64,000 bases of DNA from Stenotrophomonas sp. 704A1 (GTDB lineage Bacteria; Pseudomonadota; Gammaproteobacteria; Xanthomonadales; Xanthomonadaceae), in contig NZ_CP130831.1 in assembly GCF_030549525.1 (NCBI RefSeq), positions 2,505,501-2,569,500 of the forward strand, given 5' to 3'. The notes below the pieces were generated by a model that worked only from the letters and a program-made list of their open reading frames with translations, was not told where the DNA came from and searched no databases. A program made the translations under genes and the position numbers. Positions 42,673 through 54,810 of this stretch are shown here, one piece after another (positions within the stretch are counted from its first letter, which is position 1; every line of letters starts with the position of its first letter).

Positions 42673-43197
42673 ATGTCCCAGCCGACACTTCCCCGCCCGC
42701 CTGCGCTGCCGCTGGTGTCCTCGCTGGTGCGCCATTACGAGGAACTGGTGGACTATCTGCATCGCCGGTTCCGCTCGCCGGGACTGGCGCGCGAAGTGGT
42801 GCACGACGTCTGCGTGCGCCTGCTGGAGCGCCCGGCCGCGAGTGACGCCCGCCACCCGATCGCGCTGCTGCGCAGGATCGCCCACGACGCGGCGGTTGAC
42901 CGCTGCCGCGCCGAGGACCTGCGCCGGCACTGGGTGGAGCCACGCGCCGAGCTGCCCGAGGGCTGCTGCGAGCGCCCCGGGCCCGAGCAGCGCGCGCAGG
43001 GCCAGCAGGCACTGCAGCGGCTGACCGCCAGCATCGAGCGCATGCCCTGCCGACGGCAGCAGGTGTTCGTCCTGCACAAGATCCACGAGCTGCCCCAGGC
43101 CGAGGTGGCGCAGCGGATGGGGATCGGCCTGAAGGCGGTGGAACGCCACCTGCGCCTGGCCATGGCCGATTGCCGCCTGCACGGTGCACTGCGGTGA
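42673..43197 (+). CDS. fecI: FecI-type ECF sigma factor
   Basis: The 174-residue protein has the ECF layout of FecI: region 2 with HYEELVDYLHRRFRSPGLAREVVHDV and IALLRRIAHDAAVDRCR, and region 4 with MPCRRQQVFVLHKIHELPQAEVA and IGLKAVERHLRLAMA. It is the first of three genes in the cell-surface signalling order sigma factor, FecR, TonB receptor with STN domain, so it should direct transcription of the receptor once ligand binds. Start ATG 42673. The stop overlaps the GTG start of fecR by four bases. Confidence 0.88.
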   Translation: MSQPTLPRPPALPLVSSLVRHYEELVDYLHRRFRSPGLAREVVHDVCVRLLERPAASDARHPIALLRRIAHDAAVDRCRAEDLRRHWVEPRAELPEGCCERPGPEQRAQGQQALQRLTASIERMPCRRQQVFVLHKIHELPQAEVAQRMGIGLKAVERHLRLAMADCRLHGALR

Positions 43198-44045
43198 GCG
43201 CTGCGCCGCCGGAACCGGGACCTGCGCGGGCACCGCTCGAACCGTCCGCCGAAGACGTGCTTGAGCAGCACCGCGATGCACTCAAGGAGCGCTTCCCGCT
43301 GCCAGGCCCGGAACGGCTGCAGCGGCGCCGCGGCGGCCGTGTCGCCACGCGGGTGCTGCCCCTGCTGCTGGTCGCGGCCGGCGGGCTGCTGATGGCCGAC
43401 CCCGCCTGGCAGGTACGCACCTACCAGACCGCTGTCGGCGAGCGCCGCCAGGTCACCCTGGCAGACGGCAGCCGGGTGCTGCTCGACGCGGGCACCCGCC
43501 TGCAGGTCCGGTGCCACCTGCGCTCGCGGCAGGTGCTGCTGGCGCAGGGCCATGCGCGCTTCGACGTGCAGCGCTCGGCGTGGCGCCGCTTCCAGGTCGA
43601 TGCCGGGCCGGTACGGATCCGCAACTACGGAACGGTGTTCGACGTTGACCGCCAGGGCGACCTGAGCGAAATCACGCTGTGGCGCGGCGCAGTCGGTGTC
43701 ACCGTGGAGGGCGCGGGCGCCGAGCAGCGGCTGAAACCCGGGCAGCGCCTGCTGGCCCAGCCCGGATCGCTCTCGCCACCGGAAGCCGTGGATCCGGACC
43801 GCGCCGACTGGACCACCGGACGCCTGCAGTTCGACCGCATGCCGCTGGCCGAGGTGCTGCGCACGCTGCAGCGCTACCACGATCGCCCGATCGTGCTGGA
43901 CGACCCCGCACTGGGTGCGTTGCCGGTCTCGGGCGTATTCGATGCCGATCGTGCCGAAACGGCGGTGGCGCTGCTGCCGGAGATACTGCCGGTGCAGGTG
44001 CAGCGGGGCACCGACGGCAGCCTGCACCTGCGCGCCCGCGACTGA
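43194..44045 (+). CDS. fecR: FecR-type sigma factor regulator
   Basis: The 283-residue protein starts at a GTG overlapping the fecI stop. The N-terminal cytoplasmic part contains EQHRDALKERFPLP, and one membrane segment (RVLPLLLVAAGGLLMADPAW) leads to the periplasmic FecR domain with RQVTLADGSRVLLDAGTRL and FRIRNYG-type strands (VRIRNYGTVFDVDRQG). A final segment contains DRADWTTGRLQFDRMPLAEVL. It transmits the signal from the receptor STN domain to the sigma factor. The membrane anchor is intact. Confidence 0.88.
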   Translation: MSAAPPEPGPARAPLEPSAEDVLEQHRDALKERFPLPGPERLQRRRGGRVATRVLPLLLVAAGGLLMADPAWQVRTYQTAVGERRQVTLADGSRVLLDAGTRLQVRCHLRSRQVLLAQGHARFDVQRSAWRRFQVDAGPVRIRNYGTVFDVDRQGDLSEITLWRGAVGVTVEGAGAEQRLKPGQRLLAQPGSLSPPEAVDPDRADWTTGRLQFDRMPLAEVLRTLQRYHDRPIVLDDPALGALPVSGVFDADRAETAVALLPEILPVQVQRGTDGSLHLRARD

Positions 44046-44116
44046 ATCGCGCGCCGAGGGTGGGTTGCGCGCCGTCCCAACCGGCAAGTGCTTGAACCCT
44101 TCCGAAGGACCCCCGC

Positions 44117-46543
44117 ATGACCCACCGTGTTCCGCCAGCCGCCCTGCGCCGGCTGGCCCCCACCCTGCTCGCCGCCTGCCTGGGCGCGGCCCTGCCCGCT
44201 GCCGCGCAGGCGGCCGCGTCCGCCGCCGTCGAGTTGCACCTGCCGGCCGGCCCGCTGCAGGCCTCGCTCAACACCCTGGCGCGGCAGACCGGCATCCAGC
44301 TGCTGTTCGCTGCCGACAGCGTGAGCGGTCGCAGCGCGCCCGCACTGGACGGCCGCTACACGCCGCGCGACGCCCTGCAGCGGCTGCTGGCCGGTCACGG
44401 CCTGGCATTGCAGGAGCGCTCAGCGGGTGTCTTCGTGGTGACCGCGGCCGCGGCCGCGCGGCCCAGTGCGCCGGTGCGCCCCGCGGCGTCGGCCCCGTCA
44501 CCGGCGGCGCCGACGTCGCTGGGCCGCGTCACGGTATCGGCGTCGACCGCGCGCATGCCGCAGGGCGAGACGGCCATGCCCAACACCATCACCGTGCTGA
44601 CCCACGAGGACATCCAGCAGCAGCTGGCGCTGGGCTCGGACGTCTCGCGCGTGCTGTCCTCGCAGATTCCCGCGTTCGCGCCAGCGCGCGAGAAGATGTC
44701 CAACTACGGCGAGAGCATGCGTGGCCGCGGCATCCTGTACATGGTCGATGGCGTCCCGCAATCGACGCCACTGCGCGATGGCTCGCGCGACTCCCACACC
44801 ATCGATCCGGCGATGATCGAGCGCATCGAGGTCATCCACGGCGCCAACGCACTGCAGGGCATCGGCGGCACCGGTGGCATCGTCAACATCATCACCCGTG
44901 CGGCACCGAGCGAACCGGGTGCCTTCCTGCTGGACACCCAGCTCAGCCTGAGCTCCGCGCTGCCCGGCCGCCACGATGACGCCGGCCAGCGCGGCTCGGC
45001 CCTGGTCGGCGTGCGCGGCCAGCAGTTCGACCTGGTTGCCGGGCTCGCCCACGAACGCCAGGGCCTGTACTACGACGGCGACGGCCGCGCCATCGGCATC
45101 AACGCGCAGGGCGAGCTGATGGACTCGACCGCGACCAACATCTTCGCCAAGGTCGGCTGGACGCTCAGCGGCACGCAGCGCCTGCAGCTGATGGCCAACC
45201 GCTACGAACTGCGCGGGCTGGACAACTACGTGCCGGTGGACGGCAACTTCCGCAGCGGCCGCCCGGCCACCTCGGTACCCGGTGACACGCCGCTGGACCC
45301 GCCGATGAACCGCTCGCGCTCGCTGACCCTGGACTACAGCCATGCCGACCTGCTCGGCGGCCAGTTCCTGGCCCAGGCGTTCGCGGTGGATTTCGAAGGG
45401 CGCTACGGCGCCAGCCAATGGGATCCGTGGGGCAACACCGGTGCCAACGCGGCGTGGGACCAGACCCAGAACGCGTCGGACAAGCGCGGTTTCAAGCTGA
45501 CCCAGAGCTGGCGCCGCATCGGTTCCTCGACGCTGGATGTGACCCTGGGCCTGGACGGCCTGCGTGACCGCACCCACCAGGTGCTGCTGGCCAGCGGCAT
45601 GAACTGGGTGCCGCTGACCACCTACCAGAGCCTGTCGCCGCTGCTGCAGCTGCATTGGTGGCCAACCGATCACATCCTGCTGTCCGCGGGCGTGCGTTAC
45701 GAAAAGGGCGAGCTGGAGGTGGGCGACTACACCACCCTGCCTCGCTACGGGGCGCGCAAGGTGGCCGGTGGCAAGCCGACCATGAGCGAGACCCTGCCCA
45801 ACTTCGGCGCGGTCTGGTACATCAATGATCGCCTCAATGCCTACGCCTCGTACTCGGAAGGCTACACGGTGGCCGATGTCGGTCGCGTACTGCGTGCGAT
45901 CAACCGCGACAACCAGCGCGTGGATGCGCTGGTGGACCTGTCGCCGGTGGTCTCGGACAACCGCGAGGTCGGCCTGGAGTACGACGATGGCCGCTTCAGC
46001 GGCGACATCGCCTATTACACCTCCGAATCGAAGCTGGGTTCTGTGCTGGTCTACGACGCCGGCATCGATGCCTACAACGTGCAGCGCCAGGCCACCCGCG
46101 TGGAAGGCTTCGAAACCAACCTGCGCCTGCGCCTGGGCCAAGGCCGGCTGGGCCTGGGCTATGCGCGCGCCAATGGCCGTTACGATGCCGATGTGGATGG
46201 GCGCCTGGACAGCGACCTTGCCGGCGTCAACATCGCCCCCAACCGCCTGACCGCATTCTGGGAACAGGGATGGACGCCGCAGCTGAGCACCCGCCTGCAG
46301 GCCAGCCACGCCTTCGACCGCGACTTCGACCTGCGCGGTGCCCCGGTCGCGCAGTTCAAGGGCTACACCACGCTGGACCTGGTCGCGCGCTACACCCTGG
46401 ACAGGCACGCCTTTACCCTGGGCGTGCAGAACCTGGCCAACCGGCAGTACATCAGCTACTACTCGCAGACCACGCCCTCCAACCCGGGCTACTTCTCCGG
46501 GCGTGGCCGGGTGCTGACGCTGGGATGGCAGTACCGCTACTGA
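44117..46543 (+). CDS. TonB-dependent transducer/receptor with STN domain (FecA-like)
   Basis: The 808-residue product has a signal peptide (LLAACLGAALPAAAQA), an STN domain at about 40-110 (LHLPAGPLQASLNTLARQTG, FAADSVSGRSAPALDGRYTP), a Pro/Ala linker, and then plug (MRGRGILYMVDGVPQSTP, RIEVIHGANALQG) and barrel domains ending in LGWQYRY. The STN domain makes it a transducer for the FecI/FecR pair upstream, so its own transcription should rise with its ligand. The ligand, probably a ferric complex, is unknown. It lies 71 bases after fecR. Confidence 0.92.
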   Translation: MTHRVPPAALRRLAPTLLAACLGAALPAAAQAAASAAVELHLPAGPLQASLNTLARQTGIQLLFAADSVSGRSAPALDGRYTPRDALQRLLAGHGLALQERSAGVFVVTAAAAARPSAPVRPAASAPSPAAPTSLGRVTVSASTARMPQGETAMPNTITVLTHEDIQQQLALGSDVSRVLSSQIPAFAPAREKMSNYGESMRGRGILYMVDGVPQSTPLRDGSRDSHTIDPAMIERIEVIHGANALQGIGGTGGIVNIITRAAPSEPGAFLLDTQLSLSSALPGRHDDAGQRGSALVGVRGQQFDLVAGLAHERQGLYYDGDGRAIGINAQGELMDSTATNIFAKVGWTLSGTQRLQLMANRYELRGLDNYVPVDGNFRSGRPATSVPGDTPLDPPMNRSRSLTLDYSHADLLGGQFLAQAFAVDFEGRYGASQWDPWGNTGANAAWDQTQNASDKRGFKLTQSWRRIGSSTLDVTLGLDGLRDRTHQVLLASGMNWVPLTTYQSLSPLLQLHWWPTDHILLSAGVRYEKGELEVGDYTTLPRYGARKVAGGKPTMSETLPNFGAVWYINDRLNAYASYSEGYTVADVGRVLRAINRDNQRVDALVDLSPVVSDNREVGLEYDDGRFSGDIAYYTSESKLGSVLVYDAGIDAYNVQRQATRVEGFETNLRLRLGQGRLGLGYARANGRYDADVDGRLDSDLAGVNIAPNRLTAFWEQGWTPQLSTRLQASHAFDRDFDLRGAPVAQFKGYTTLDLVARYTLDRHAFTLGVQNLANRQYISYYSQTTPSNPGYFSGRGRVLTLGWQYRY

Positions 46544-47539
<996 letters not shown>

Positions 47540-47616
47540 ACCGGTGCAGCGGGACGCGCCCGGGGCTGCCGCTCAGGACGCCCGCGACCGGCGCCTGATG
47601 ACCGCCGACCTGCGCC

Positions 47617-49902
<2,286 letters not shown>

Positions 49903-50129
49903 GTTCGGGAACCTGGCAGAAGGAACGCGACAACGAACGGTGCACTGCCGGCGGCATGGCAGGGTCCACAGTCAAGCACGGTCGGAGGGCCCGCACCAGA
50001 GGCCGGCGCAGATTGCAGCAGAGCGTGTCATGGCAGCGGTTACACCCGCGTCAGTGCCCGGCCACTGCGCTATTCTCGACGCCGCGGGTGCTCCACTGCC
50101 CGCGTATTTTCCTTGTCCGGACGCGCTGC

Positions 50130-50987
50130 ATGCCTGATCCCACCCCGCCGCACAGCCCGCCCATCGGCACCGCCCCGCGACCGCTGTGGCGCTGGCGCAG
50201 CGGAGGGCAGCAGGCGCAGATCGATGTGGTGGCGGAAGAAGTGCCGGTGGCGATGCGTTACAACGGCGCCGCCTTCGCGGTGATGATGGCCACGCCCTGC
50301 GACCTGGAGGATTTCGCGCTGGGTTTCTCGCTCAGCGAAGGCCTGATCCTGCGACCGGCGCAGCTGCTGGCCATCGAGGTGCAGCCGCAGCTGGAAGGTA
50401 TCGAGCTGAACATGACCGTCGCCGACGACGCGCCCGGCGCGGCGTTGGACCCGGCCGACGGCCGCCTGCTGCCCGGTCGCGGCGGCTGCGGCCTGTGTGG
50501 CGCGCGCCAGCTGGAGGACGTGCTGCGGCCGCTGCCGCCGGTGCGCGACCTGCGCCGCCACGATCCGGCCGCGCTACAGCGCGCCTTGGCCAGCCTGGGC
50601 CAGCACCAGCCGATGAATGCGGCCAGCGGCTCGACCCACGCCGCTGCCTGGGCCGATGCCAGCGGCCGCATCGGCTGGGTCCGCGAGGATGTCGGGCGCC
50701 ACAACGCGCTGGACAAGCTGATCGGCGCCCTGCATCACAATGAACACACGATCGAGGGTGGGCTGCTGGTGGTTTCCAGCCGCGCCAGCTACGAAATGGT
50801 CAGCAAGGCCGTGCGTGCCGGTGCCAGCGTGCTGGCCGCGGTGTCGGCGCCGACCGCATTGGCGATCGACCTGGCCCGCAGTGCAGGGCTGTGCCTGGTC
50901 GGGTTCGCGCGCCAGGGCGGCTTCAATGTGTATACCCACCCCGAGCGGTTGCAGGCGGGCGACGCCACGGGCAGCCCGCCGCGCTGA
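50130..50987 (+). CDS. fdhD: formate dehydrogenase accessory sulfurtransferase FdhD
   Basis: The 285-residue protein carries the family signature: PVAMRYNGAAFAVMMATPCDLEDFALGFSLSEG written in two blocks near 39-71, the catalytic CGLC at 120-123 within GRGGCGLCGA, and GRHNALDKLIG plus SSRASYEMVSKA in the C-terminal half. FdhD moves sulfur from the cysteine desulfurase IscS to the molybdenum cofactor of formate-dehydrogenase-type enzymes. The ATG at 50130 is chosen. It is divergent from the YdeP-type gene, with a 227-base region between them in which I see no clear promoter. A terminator hairpin overlaps its stop. Confidence 0.93.
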   Translation: MPDPTPPHSPPIGTAPRPLWRWRSGGQQAQIDVVAEEVPVAMRYNGAAFAVMMATPCDLEDFALGFSLSEGLILRPAQLLAIEVQPQLEGIELNMTVADDAPGAALDPADGRLLPGRGGCGLCGARQLEDVLRPLPPVRDLRRHDPAALQRALASLGQHQPMNAASGSTHAAAWADASGRIGWVREDVGRHNALDKLIGALHHNEHTIEGGLLVVSSRASYEMVSKAVRAGASVLAAVSAPTALAIDLARSAGLCLVGFARQGGFNVYTHPERLQAGDATGSPPR

Positions 50988-51002
50988 GCGGAGCGGGCTG
51001 CC
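50970..51002. terminator. hairpin overlapping the fdhD stop, between convergent genes
   Basis: GGCAGCCCG and CGGGCTGCC form an exact 9-bp stem around a 15-base loop. The stop codon of fdhD lies in the loop. The convergent AhpD-like gene ends at 51013, so the hairpin may terminate both transcripts. Confidence 0.55.
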
Positions 51003-51012
51003 GCGACACCGC

Positions 51013-51549
51013 TCAGCGCAATGCCACCTTCGGGAAATCGACCGGCACGTCGAACGCTACGTTGACGTAGTTGGTGAACAGGTTGAGCGCCACGTGGGCG
51101 AGGATCTCGACGATCTGCTCATCATCGAAGCCGGCCGCGCGCAGTGCCTGCACATCTTCGTCGCCGATCCGGGCACGCTGCTCGACCACCTTCAGCGCGA
51201 ACGCGAGCGCCGCTGCGGTGGCCGGGTCGCTGGACTGGCCGCTCTGTGCAGCCGCCATCTGCTCGGCGCTGGCGCCGGCCTTGCGGCCCAGCGCGGTATG
51301 TGCGGCCAGGCAGTACCCGCAGGCATTGCGGTTGGCGACGGCCACGGCGATCTGCTCGCCCAGCACGGGCGACAGGCGGCCGCCGGCCAACGCGCCGAAC
51401 GAACCCCACAGGCTCTGCAGCGCGGCGGGAGAGTTGGCCACGGCGCGGAACATCGCCGGGGTGGCGCCGAAGGCGGCGTGGACCTGACCCAGCAGGGCCT
51501 GGCGGTCGGCGGTGGTGGTGGCAGCATCGATCAGGGGGACACGGGACAT
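51013..51549 (-). CDS. AhpD-like carboxymuconolactone decarboxylase family protein
   Basis: The 178-residue protein has the alkylhydroperoxidase AhpD core: a helical domain with the redox pair in ACGYCLAAHTALGRKAG (C77, C80 and H84), a peroxidase-like centre. Such proteins reduce peroxides or act as small thiol oxidoreductases. The single-gene transcript is divergent from an AraC-type regulator with 112 bases between starts, an arrangement typical of a regulator and its target gene. The substrate is unknown. Confidence 0.88.
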   Translation of the reverse strand: MSRVPLIDAATTTADRQALLGQVHAAFGATPAMFRAVANSPAALQSLWGSFGALAGGRLSPVLGEQIAVAVANRNACGYCLAAHTALGRKAGASAEQMAAAQSGQSSDPATAAALAFALKVVEQRARIGDEDVQALRAAGFDDEQIVEILAHVALNLFTNYVNVAFDVPVDFPKVALR

Positions 51550-51661
51550 GAGGGATCTCCTTGGGAAAGCGCCCGGGATTGGACGACCCGCGCAGTCTAG
51601 GTAGACTTCATGGACGCATCAGACGAAATAAGCCACATCTATTGTCCATTCGTCCCCACAC

Positions 51662-52525
51662 ATGGCCACCGATACCTCCGCACCCGACCGCCTCTCTTCC
51701 CTGCTGGAGCGCTTCCGCGTGCAGGCGGCGCTGTTCCACAGCGGGCCGCTGTGCGGACGTCACGTGTTCGAACCCCAGCCCGGGCGCGCATTCCTGCATA
51801 TCCTCCGCCAGGGCGAGATGGAGGTCCGCCACCCCGCCGGTGGCGTCGCGCTGCCACGGCTGAAGATCACCACGCCCAGCCTGCTGCTGTACCCGCAGCC
51901 GCTGCATCATGTGTTCTTCAACGCGCCGCTGGATGGGCCGGACTTCACCTGCGCCACGCTGGATTTCGATGGCGGCGCGCGCAATCCCATCGTGCAGTCG
52001 CTGCCGCCGGTGATGGTGGTGCCGTTGTCGGCGATCGGCGAACTGGATGAGACCCTGCACCTGCTGTTTGCCGAGGCCGATCAGCAGCGCTGCGGCTCGC
52101 GCCTGCTCACCAACCGCCTGTTCGAGGTGGCATTGATCCAGATCCTGCGCTGGGTGGTGGACCACCCCGATGCCGCCGGCGTCAGCCATGGGCTGATGCG
52201 CGGGCTGTCCGATGCGCGCCTGGCCCGTACGCTGGTGGCGATGCACCAGGCGCCGCAGGGCGACTGGACGCTGCCACGCATGGCCGCCACCGCCGGCATG
52301 TCGCGCAGCGCGTTTGCGGCGGTGTTCAAGGACGTGATGCAAGCAACGCCGGCCAGTTATCTGCTGGACTGGCGGTTGAGTCTGGCGTGTGCGCAGCTGC
52401 GGGCGGGCGTGGCGGTCAAGCAGGTGGCGATCGAGGTGGGATTTGCCGATACCGCGTCGCTGTCCAAGGCCTTCCGCAAGCGGTTGGGGGCCTCGCCGAG
52501 GGCGTGGTTGGCCGGTCTTGCATGA
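51662..52525 (+). CDS. AraC-family regulator with N-terminal cupin
   Basis: The 287-residue protein has an N-terminal cupin_6-type domain (about 5-185, with FLHILRQGEMEVRHPAGG and LLLYPQPLHHVFF) and a C-terminal pair of helix-turn-helix units: WTLPRMAATAGMSRSAFAAVF and VAIEVGFADTASLSKAFRKRLG. It resembles regulators divergent to AhpD/CMD genes and short-chain dehydrogenases. It probably controls the adjacent AhpD-like gene in response to an oxidant or electrophile; this is inferred from divergence. Confidence 0.88.
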   Translation: MATDTSAPDRLSSLLERFRVQAALFHSGPLCGRHVFEPQPGRAFLHILRQGEMEVRHPAGGVALPRLKITTPSLLLYPQPLHHVFFNAPLDGPDFTCATLDFDGGARNPIVQSLPPVMVVPLSAIGELDETLHLLFAEADQQRCGSRLLTNRLFEVALIQILRWVVDHPDAAGVSHGLMRGLSDARLARTLVAMHQAPQGDWTLPRMAATAGMSRSAFAAVFKDVMQATPASYLLDWRLSLACAQLRAGVAVKQVAIEVGFADTASLSKAFRKRLGASPRAWLAGLA

Positions 52526-52561
52526 CGATAAAGGCGCGATGTGCGTGGGCCGACCGGAAGG

Positions 52562-52585
52562 CAGTCGAGCATGGCTCGACGCTAC
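52562..52585 (-). repeat. SMAG monomer supplying the stop of the TetR gene
   Basis: Read on the minus strand the unit is GTAGC, then GTCGAGC CAT GCTCGAC, then TGC, a hairpin with 7-bp stem. The TAG of the head is the stop codon of the TetR gene at 52582. It fits the Stenotrophomonas GTAG-headed family. Confidence 0.8.
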
Positions 52586-53145
52586 GGGCGCGGTGACCCA
52601 TCGTGCTTCGCCAGCAGTCCGGCGATGCGCTCGGCAACACGGGCGCGCACGCCTTCGTCCAGCTGGCCTTCGTACATCGCTTCATAGATCCACAGGCCAT
52701 CGGCGGCCAGCCGCGCCACGAAATTGTCGAGCGCGGCGCTGTCCTCCCCTGCCCCCGCCTCCGGCGGCAACGGCGCCCAGCGTCGCACCGCCGGGCCCCA
52801 CGGACGCTCGTCGGCGTCCGGGTCGGCCGATTCCAGCATGAACATCAGCTCGGCACGGGTGGCACTCTGCGCCGACACGCGCACGAAGGTCTGGTAGCGC
52901 TCCAGGGCCGTCGCTTCCTCCGCGCGCTTGCCCAGCAGCGCTTCCATCGACGCCTCCCAGGCCTGCACCAGGTGCTCGTCGATGCCGCGCAGCAGCGCCT
53001 CGCGCGAGGGGAAGTGGTACAGCAGGCCGCCGCGGGTCAACTGCGCTTCGGCCGCCACCGACTCGAAGGTCACCGCACGCACGCCGTCACGATTGATCAC
53101 GTTGACGGCGGCGTCGAGGATGCGGTCGCGCTTGCTGGTTCTCAT
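52582..53145 (-). CDS. TetR-family regulator of the efflux operon
   Basis: The 187-residue protein has a TetR helix-turn-helix (RILDAAVNVINRDGVRAV, then ESVAAEAQLTRGGLLYHFPSREALL) and an acidic C-terminal domain of unknown ligand. It starts 4 bases after the stop of the MFS pump gene and is the second gene of that operon. A 26-bp palindrome upstream of the pump is a likely binding site, so the regulator would repress itself with the pump. In Enterobacteriaceae the SmvR regulator of SmvA is divergent; here it is downstream. Confidence 0.86.
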   Translation of the reverse strand: MRTSKRDRILDAAVNVINRDGVRAVTFESVAAEAQLTRGGLLYHFPSREALLRGIDEHLVQAWEASMEALLGKRAEEATALERYQTFVRVSAQSATRAELMFMLESADPDADERPWGPAVRRWAPLPPEAGAGEDSAALDNFVARLAADGLWIYEAMYEGQLDEGVRARVAERIAGLLAKHDGSPRP

Positions 53146-53149
53146 CGCA

Positions 53150-54682
53150 TCATTTTACGCGATCGGCCGCGCCCTCGCGGCTGCCGACGCGGCCACGCAG
53201 CAGGCGCGCCAGGATCGTCGCACCCACGGCCAGTACCGCAGTGATCACCAGCAGCACGATCTGGTAGCCACGGTCATACGCGGCCGCCGCCAGCGCGAAC
53301 CACTCGCCCTGCCCGCTCTCGCGCGCGGCATGCAGCGCCTGGGTGAAGCCTTCGCGGGCAAGCGCGGGCATCCCGGCCGAGACCGGCAGGAACGCGCCGT
53401 ACATCGCCGCGCTCAGGCTGCCCAGCATCGCCACCGCCAGCAGGCCACCGAACTCATAGGACACCTCTTCCACCGACGAAGCCATGCCCGCGCGGTGCGC
53501 CGGTACGTTGTTGAGGATGGCGGTGGACGCCACCGAGATGGCCGCCCCCATGCCAAGGCCGGTGATGGCCATGCCCGCCACCACCCAGCCGAGGCCGTAC
53601 GGAAAACCGAACGCAATCACCCCGACACCCACGGCGCCGGCGGCCAGGCCACCACAGATCAGCGGACGCAGCCCGACCCGGTGCAGGATGCTGCCGCCCA
53701 GCAAGGCACTGGGCAGACTGCCCAGCGCCGCCACCGACACCAGCAGGCCCGCCTGCAGCGGACTGAAGCCGGCCACCAGCTGGAAGCGCTGGGTGGTGAT
53801 CAGCTGCAGGCCGGCCATCGCGAACAGGGTGAACACCGCCGACAGCGTGCCGGCCAGGAACGCGGGATTGCGGAAGATGGCGAAGTCCAGCAGCGGGTGC
53901 GGCAGCTGCCGCTGGCGGCGCGCGAATGCCGCACCGCTGATGACGGCCAGCAGCAGCGCACCGGCGCCCAGCGCATACGACGGCGGTGTGGCGATCAGCG
54001 ACTTGATCGCCAGCACCAGGCCGGACAGGGCGGCCAGGGCCAGCAACGAGGACGCCAGATCCCAGGGGCGCGAGCTGTCACGCTGGCCTTCCGGCGCCAG
54101 CAGCAGGGTCGCCACGAACGCGACCACCACCACCGGCACGTTGATCAGGAACACCGAGCCCCACCAGAAATGCTGCAGCAGCCAGCCGCCGATGATCGGG
54201 CCGAGCGCCGCGCCGACGATGGCCACCGAGCCCCAGATCGCGATGGCGATGTTGCGCTCGCGCGCTTCCTGGAAGCTCAGTCCGATCAGGGCCAGCGTGG
54301 CCGGCATCATCGCCGCCGCACCGACTGCCAGGAACGCACGCGCGGCGATCAGCTGCGCCGCGCTGGCGGCGAATGCCGCCGCCAGCGAGGCGATGCCGAA
54401 CACCACCAGGCCGATCAGGAACATGCGCCGATGCCCGATGCGGTCGCCGAGCGTGCCCGCGCCCAGCAGCAGGCCGGCCATCACCAGCGGATAGGCATTG
54501 ATGATCCACAGCGCCTGGCCGGCGCTGGCCGAGAGTTCCTCGGTCAGGGTGGGCAGTGCGGTGTAGAGCACGGAGTTGTCGAGCGTGACCAGCAGCAGGC
54601 CGGCGGCGACGGTGAACAGCAAGGCCCAGCGACGGGCACGCGACAGGGCCGGACTACCGGCCAGCGGATGTGAGGGCGCCAT
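53150..54682 (-). CDS. MFS drug efflux pump, DHA2 (SmvA-like) family
   Basis: The 510-residue protein has 14 predicted membrane segments. Conserved motifs include LDNSVLYTALPTLTEEL in segment 1 (motif D1), GDRIGHRRMFLIGL (motif A) and GAALGPIIGGWLL (motif C), all typical of the 14-span proton-drug antiporters. The SSVEEVSYEFGG segment is characteristic of SmvA/QacA-like pumps, which export quaternary ammonium compounds, dyes and similar cations. It is upstream of its TetR regulator in one operon, with a palindromic operator about 29 bases before the start. Confidence 0.9.
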   Translation of the reverse strand: MAPSHPLAGSPALSRARRWALLFTVAAGLLLVTLDNSVLYTALPTLTEELSASAGQALWIINAYPLVMAGLLLGAGTLGDRIGHRRMFLIGLVVFGIASLAAAFAASAAQLIAARAFLAVGAAAMMPATLALIGLSFQEARERNIAIAIWGSVAIVGAALGPIIGGWLLQHFWWGSVFLINVPVVVVAFVATLLLAPEGQRDSSRPWDLASSLLALAALSGLVLAIKSLIATPPSYALGAGALLLAVISGAAFARRQRQLPHPLLDFAIFRNPAFLAGTLSAVFTLFAMAGLQLITTQRFQLVAGFSPLQAGLLVSVAALGSLPSALLGGSILHRVGLRPLICGGLAAGAVGVGVIAFGFPYGLGWVVAGMAITGLGMGAAISVASTAILNNVPAHRAGMASSVEEVSYEFGGLLAVAMLGSLSAAMYGAFLPVSAGMPALAREGFTQALHAARESGQGEWFALAAAAYDRGYQIVLLVITAVLAVGATILARLLRGRVGSREGAADRVK

Positions 54683-54710
54683 GAGACAGCATCAGGTGCG
54701 AGGATGGCTT

Positions 54711-54736
54711 AACTATACCGGATATCCTGTATAGTT
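54711..54736. promoter_or_regulatory. 26-bp near-perfect palindrome upstream of the efflux pump
   Basis: Outer arms AACTATAC and GTATAGTT flank a central GGATATCC; only one base pair breaks the symmetry. It lies 29 bases upstream of the pump start at 54682. The two-part design and its length suit a pair of TetR dimers, and the TATAC/GTATA segments may overlap the -10 element. The TetR protein at 52582 is the presumed ligand-responsive binder. Confidence 0.78.
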
Positions 54737-54810
54737 TCAATGACCGAGGGTCAGTGCTCCCGCAGCTGTCATCGCGCCAAAGGCTGCGCTTGCGGCAGGG
54801 CGGCGGGCAG

